Positions 61,403 through 64,000 of a stretch of DNA of 64,000 bases are shown piece after piece (the first letter of the stretch is position 1; each line of letters begins with the position of its first letter). Source of the stretch: Rufibacter sediminis (GTDB lineage Bacteria > Bacteroidota > Bacteroidia > Cytophagales > Hymenobacteraceae); the NCBI RefSeq assembly GCF_014269285.1, contig NZ_JACOAF010000001.1, forward strand, positions 175,514-239,513, read 5' to 3'. The translations under genes were made by a program, and so were the position numbers. The notes beneath the pieces were generated by a model, which saw only the letters and a program-made list of their open reading frames with translations, did no database searches and was not told where the DNA came from.

Positions 61403-61838
61403 GGGTAAGTAATTACTCTAAACGCTTGCCGCTGATAACATTAGCTCTACCAAATGACCCAAAGTCACCGGCAGAATCTTTTGCAGCTTTCAAAATTACT
61501 AAAAACTATAAAGATAATTCAGTATTTGTACAGAATGAGCATTTCCAAGTACAGGCAAGAAATGGATGATGCAGCGCCAAGAATGAAATTCGCCAGGCAT
61601 TTGCCTCTTCTTCAGTTTGCTTAGTCCTAGGCTAAAGGCGGCTTAGAAGTTAATTAAGATCATGATGGAGGTCTTCATATTCTCCATAATGACGACCACA
61701 GAAAAACATCAAATCCAGCCGAAAGCGGGCAGAAACCAGAGAGGTAGTTCTAAACTTAACAATACACTGTGTGTGCAAATTGTGTACAAACAAAAAAGCC
61801 ACTTACAAGTTTTACCTCGTAAGTGGCTGATTAAGAAG
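61403..61838. other. intergenic gap before the tRNA
   Basis: About 430 bases, AT-rich, no convincing gene. The kinase promoter should lie at the left; a 79-aa frame (61662-61901) overlaps the tRNA and is not real. Confidence 0.45.
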
Positions 61839-61912
61839 TGGGCCCACTTGGAATCGAACCAAGCACCTACTGATTATGAGTCAGTTGCTCTAACCGAATG
61901 AGCTATAGGCCC
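61839..61912 (-). tRNA. tRNA with CAU anticodon (Met or lysidine-type Ile2)
   Basis: On the minus strand: 7-bp acceptor stem GGGCCTA with TGGGCCC, D-arm AGCTC..GAGC, anticodon stem ACTGA/TCAGT with loop CTCATAA (anticodon CAU), T-arm with GGTTCGATTCC. No CCA encoded. Positions 4-69 and 5-68 are C-G, as needed by the lysidine synthase TilS in tRNA-Ile2, but elongator Met cannot be excluded from sequence alone. Confidence 0.9.
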
Positions 61913-61986
61913 GGCCAAATCTTTGATTTGGGAGTGCAATTCTACAAATTTGTGTTTTAAATCGCAAAATAAAGCACTCTTTAATC

Positions 61987-62631
61987 GTGGACTTTTCTTC
62001 AATCAAAAATATCATCTTCGACCTGGGCGGGGTGATCATCAACATCGACTACGCCAAAGGAACAGACGCCCTGAAAGCCTATGGCAAAACGGGAGCTGAG
62101 GTAGATTTCAGCCAGAAGGCGCAATCAGAGCTCTTTGACCTGTATGAACGCGGCGATATTTCGTCAGAGGAGTTCCGGGAGGGACTTCGGACCGAGTATT
62201 TCCTGGAAGCGACGGATGAGCAGATTGACGAAGCTTGGAACAGCCTATTGCTGGACATTCCCGCCGAGCGGATTGAACTGTTGCGCGAACTGGGCAAGCA
62301 CTACCGCCTGTACCTGCTCAGCAACACCAACGCCATCCACATGCTGGCCTTCAACAAGATTGTGGAAGACAATTTCGGGATCCCCAGCCTGGACAGCCTC
62401 TTTGACAAAACTTATTATTCGCACCTAGCCCGGATGCGCAAGCCCGGCGGCGAAGTCTTTGAGCGTATTTTAACGGAAAACGGCCTAAAACGCGAAGAGA
62501 CCCTGTTCATTGATGACAGCATCCAGCACATTGAAGGCGCTAATAAAGTAGGGCTGCACACCCTCCACCTGGCTCCTCCCCTCACCATCAACCAGGCACT
62601 GAAGGAGGCGCTGCCCGAACATGGCGCGTAA
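61987..62631 (+). CDS. HAD family phosphatase
   Basis: 214 aa with GTG start (DFSSIKNIIFDLGGVI follows). HAD-IA type: nucleophile Asp12 in IIFDLGGVI (Gly two residues later, as in YihX), LLSNTNAIHM (motif II), RMRKPGGEVFERIL with Lys (motif III), LFIDDSIQHI (motif IV). Substrate is unknown; YihX acts on glucose-1-phosphate. A palindromic element at 62455-62491 is in frame, encoding the segment VFERILTENGLKRE, between motifs III and IV. Confidence 0.9.
   Translation: MDFSSIKNIIFDLGGVIINIDYAKGTDALKAYGKTGAEVDFSQKAQSELFDLYERGDISSEEFREGLRTEYFLEATDEQIDEAWNSLLLDIPAERIELLRELGKHYRLYLLSNTNAIHMLAFNKIVEDNFGIPSLDSLFDKTYYSHLARMRKPGGEVFERILTENGLKREETLFIDDSIQHIEGANKVGLHTLHLAPPLTINQALKEALPEHGA
62455..62491. 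repeat. palindromic element in frame in the HAD gene
   Basis: GTCTTTGAGC, ATTTTAACGGAAAA, GGCCTAAAAC; encodes VFERILTENGLK. Confidence 0.65.
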
Positions 62632-63745
62632 GCTGGCCCTGCACCTGTTCCTTTTCCTGCTCACGCTGTTCACCACCACCATGGCGGGAGCGGAGTGGCG
62701 CTATGGCAGGTCTTTCTTTTATGGGGCAGATGGATTCGTCTGGCCGGGAGCCGATACCTGGACCCAGATAGCCGGAGGGCTGGCGTTCTCCCTAGGTTTT
62801 CTGGGCTTTTTGACCACCCATGAGTTTGGGCATTACTTTACGGCCCGCTACTACCGGGTGCGGGTGACGCTCCCGTACTATATTCCCGTCTGGCTGGGAG
62901 TCACCTTTGGCATTGGCACCATGGGCGCCTTTATCCGGATCAAAGAGCGCATCTTCTCGCGAAAGGAGTTCTTTGACATCGGGATTGCGGGTCCGTTGGC
63001 GGGCTTTGTGGTGGCCCTGGCCTTACTAACATACGGCTTTACGCACCTGCCATCGCAGGAGTACCTCTACTCCATCCACCCGGAGTACCGCGTGTTCGGT
63101 CAGAACTATGCCGATTACGTGTATACCCGTGCCGATGACCTGGCCATTGGCCGAAACCTGCTGTTCTGGCTTTTCGAAGAGTTGGTCGCGGATCCTGCCC
63201 TGCTGCCTAGCCGGTACGAGATCGTGCATTATCCTTTCCTTTTTGCCGGATTCCTGTCGCTGTTCTTTACGGCCCTCAACCTGTTACCCATTGGGCAGTT
63301 AGACGGCGGACACATCCTGTATGGCATGTTGGGCTATGAACGTTTTAACCGCTTGTCCCCTATTCTGTACACGGGCTTCATCTTCTATGCCGGCCTGGGG
63401 CTGCTTTCGCTGGACATCAACCCGGAGGAGGACTGGTGGATGTGGGCTGGCTACGCGCTCTACCTGTTCATCGTGTTCCGCCCGCTGTTCCCCGAGCCTC
63501 GGCGAGGCGTACTGCTGGCCGCCGGGGTACTCAGTGCCCAAGTGCTGGTTCAGTTCCTCTGGCCCGACGTGCAGGGATACAACGGCTGGCTGGTGTTCGG
63601 GCTGATTCTATCGCGGGTGTTGGGCGTTTTCCATCCGCCCAGCCCCAACGAAGCCCCGCTAAGCAAAGGCCGGATTTTGCTGGGTTGGTTTGCGTTGGTT
63701 GTATTTGTCCTATGCTTTAGCCCGGCCCCGTTTATTATTGACTGA
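62621..63745 (+). CDS. site-2 protease family membrane metalloprotease
   Basis: 374 aa, overlapping the HAD gene by 11 bases. HExxH zinc site HEFGH (67-71) in the second membrane segment, and NLLPIGQLDGGHI near 220-232 with the third ligand Asp. Seven or eight membrane segments; no PDZ domain visible. Cleaves membrane-embedded substrates such as anti-sigma factors; substrate unknown here. Confidence 0.9.
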   Translation: MARKLALHLFLFLLTLFTTTMAGAEWRYGRSFFYGADGFVWPGADTWTQIAGGLAFSLGFLGFLTTHEFGHYFTARYYRVRVTLPYYIPVWLGVTFGIGTMGAFIRIKERIFSRKEFFDIGIAGPLAGFVVALALLTYGFTHLPSQEYLYSIHPEYRVFGQNYADYVYTRADDLAIGRNLLFWLFEELVADPALLPSRYEIVHYPFLFAGFLSLFFTALNLLPIGQLDGGHILYGMLGYERFNRLSPILYTGFIFYAGLGLLSLDINPEEDWWMWAGYALYLFIVFRPLFPEPRRGVLLAAGVLSAQVLVQFLWPDVQGYNGWLVFGLILSRVLGVFHPPSPNEAPLSKGRILLGWFALVVFVLCFSPAPFIID

Positions 63746-63751
63746 CGTTCC

Positions 63752-63787
63752 GTTTTAAGCCTACTTTTCAGAAAACATCCCTAAAAC
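63752..63787. repeat. palindromic element
   Basis: GTTTTAAGCC, TTTTCAGAAAA, CCCTAAAAC; short outer arms TGACT and AGTCA. Confidence 0.85.
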
Positions 63788-63965
63788 AGAGCATTAGTCA
63801 AAGTATTTAGTTCTCCCCCGTCAACGATAGGTCTTTGGGTCGAATCCAAACGGGATCAAACCTGATTATTCTTGCTATTAGAGGAAATCACAACTCCTAA
63901 CTACCTTCGATGAGCCGTTTACACCGGAACTTCTAAGTCAATCAGCTAATAAAAGCCGAACTCCC

Positions 63966-64000
63966 GTTTTGGGGCTGTTTTCAGAAAACAGCCCCAAAAC
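63966..64000. repeat. palindromic element, perfect, at the window end
   Basis: GTTTTGGGGCTGTTTTC and GAAAACAGCCCCAAAAC are exact complements around one base. Confidence 0.93.

Larger units (their letters stand above)
63746..64000. other. right-end gap
   Basis: 255 bases, no gene. Palindromic elements at 63752-63787 and 63966-64000 (the latter cut by the window end). Confidence 0.5.

Noticed and set aside
61613..61650. Possible degenerate element (GTTTGCTTAG to CTTAGAAG)
   Set aside because: Too diverged in arms and centre to separate from chance.
61662..61901. 79-aa frame before the HAD gene
   Set aside because: Runs into the minus-strand tRNA gene and has no protein-like features.
924..64000. 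The palindromic elements as a CRISPR array
   Set aside because: Copies are dispersed over the whole window with no regular spacing, no spacers and no cas genes.

Overview
The window comes from a Bacteroidota chromosome, most likely Cytophagales, family Hymenobacteraceae (Rufibacter/Pontibacter-like). I infer this from gene content: an STN-type TonB receptor with a DUF4249 partner, an XrtN exosortase locus, DUF4290, DUF3109, TIGR02757, and -7 boxes of the TAnnTTTG type. Most genes look like ordinary chromosomal genes at moderate GC. No phage, transposase, integrase or CRISPR array is visible.

Layout. 1-6729: end of pdxA, then the membrane-lipid cluster DUF177-rpmF-plsX-fabH-efp-accB-accC. 6796-8426: a lipoprotein and a convergent Cys-rich DUF3109 protein. 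8731-15952: a surface locus (secreted protein, STN TonB receptor, DUF4249 lipoprotein, MG2-type outer-surface protein). 16069-25841: uvrD-type helicase, DUF4290, murA, DUF4349, an RNA methyltransferase, a glucose/galactose transporter and murB. 26415-33703 (minus): mutS2, TIGR02757, LysM/RlpA-like protein, topB. 34016-35359: a Gly/Ser/Asn/Tyr-rich disordered protein. 35441-37679: carbonic anhydrase next to a SulP transporter. 38012-40083: a two-component system. 40259-46872 (minus): a tight seven-gene operon of two DUF4178 proteins, a 59-aa membrane protein, DUF350, a membrane spermidine-synthase-like enzyme, an exported flavoprotein and a His-rich membrane protein. 47299-52142: the XrtN exosortase locus with its own regulator. 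52327-63745: Bcr/CflA exporter, alpha-glucan phosphorylase homologue, cupin, AI-2E-type permease, GAF and PAS-kinase signalling proteins, a CAU tRNA, a HAD phosphatase and a site-2 protease.

The most unusual thing is not a gene. A palindromic element with a core of nearly constant length (36 nt; left arm close to GTTTTAGGCC, centre close to TTTTCNGAAAA, right arm close to GGCCTAAAAC) occurs at 42 places that I can find by eye, about one per 1.5 kb. It sits in many of the longer intergenic gaps. In several places its core is flanked by further complementary arms that are private to that copy, as if it occupied the loop of a terminator hairpin. About a dozen copies overlap coding sequence: some are read in frame (often as F-x-x-x-F-x-K followed by L/P/S-K), and some span or supply start and stop codons. 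This resembles in spirit the Rickettsia palindromic elements, but I do not recognise this family.

Other points of note: a 23-nt operator-like sequence repeated at the promoter of the XrtN regulator operon and at the start of the XrtN VIT gene; Asp in place of the fosfomycin-target Cys in MurA; a phosphorylase homologue with Thr at the PLP-lysine position; a FUS-like low-complexity protein; and a probable MITE-like structure between murB and mutS2.
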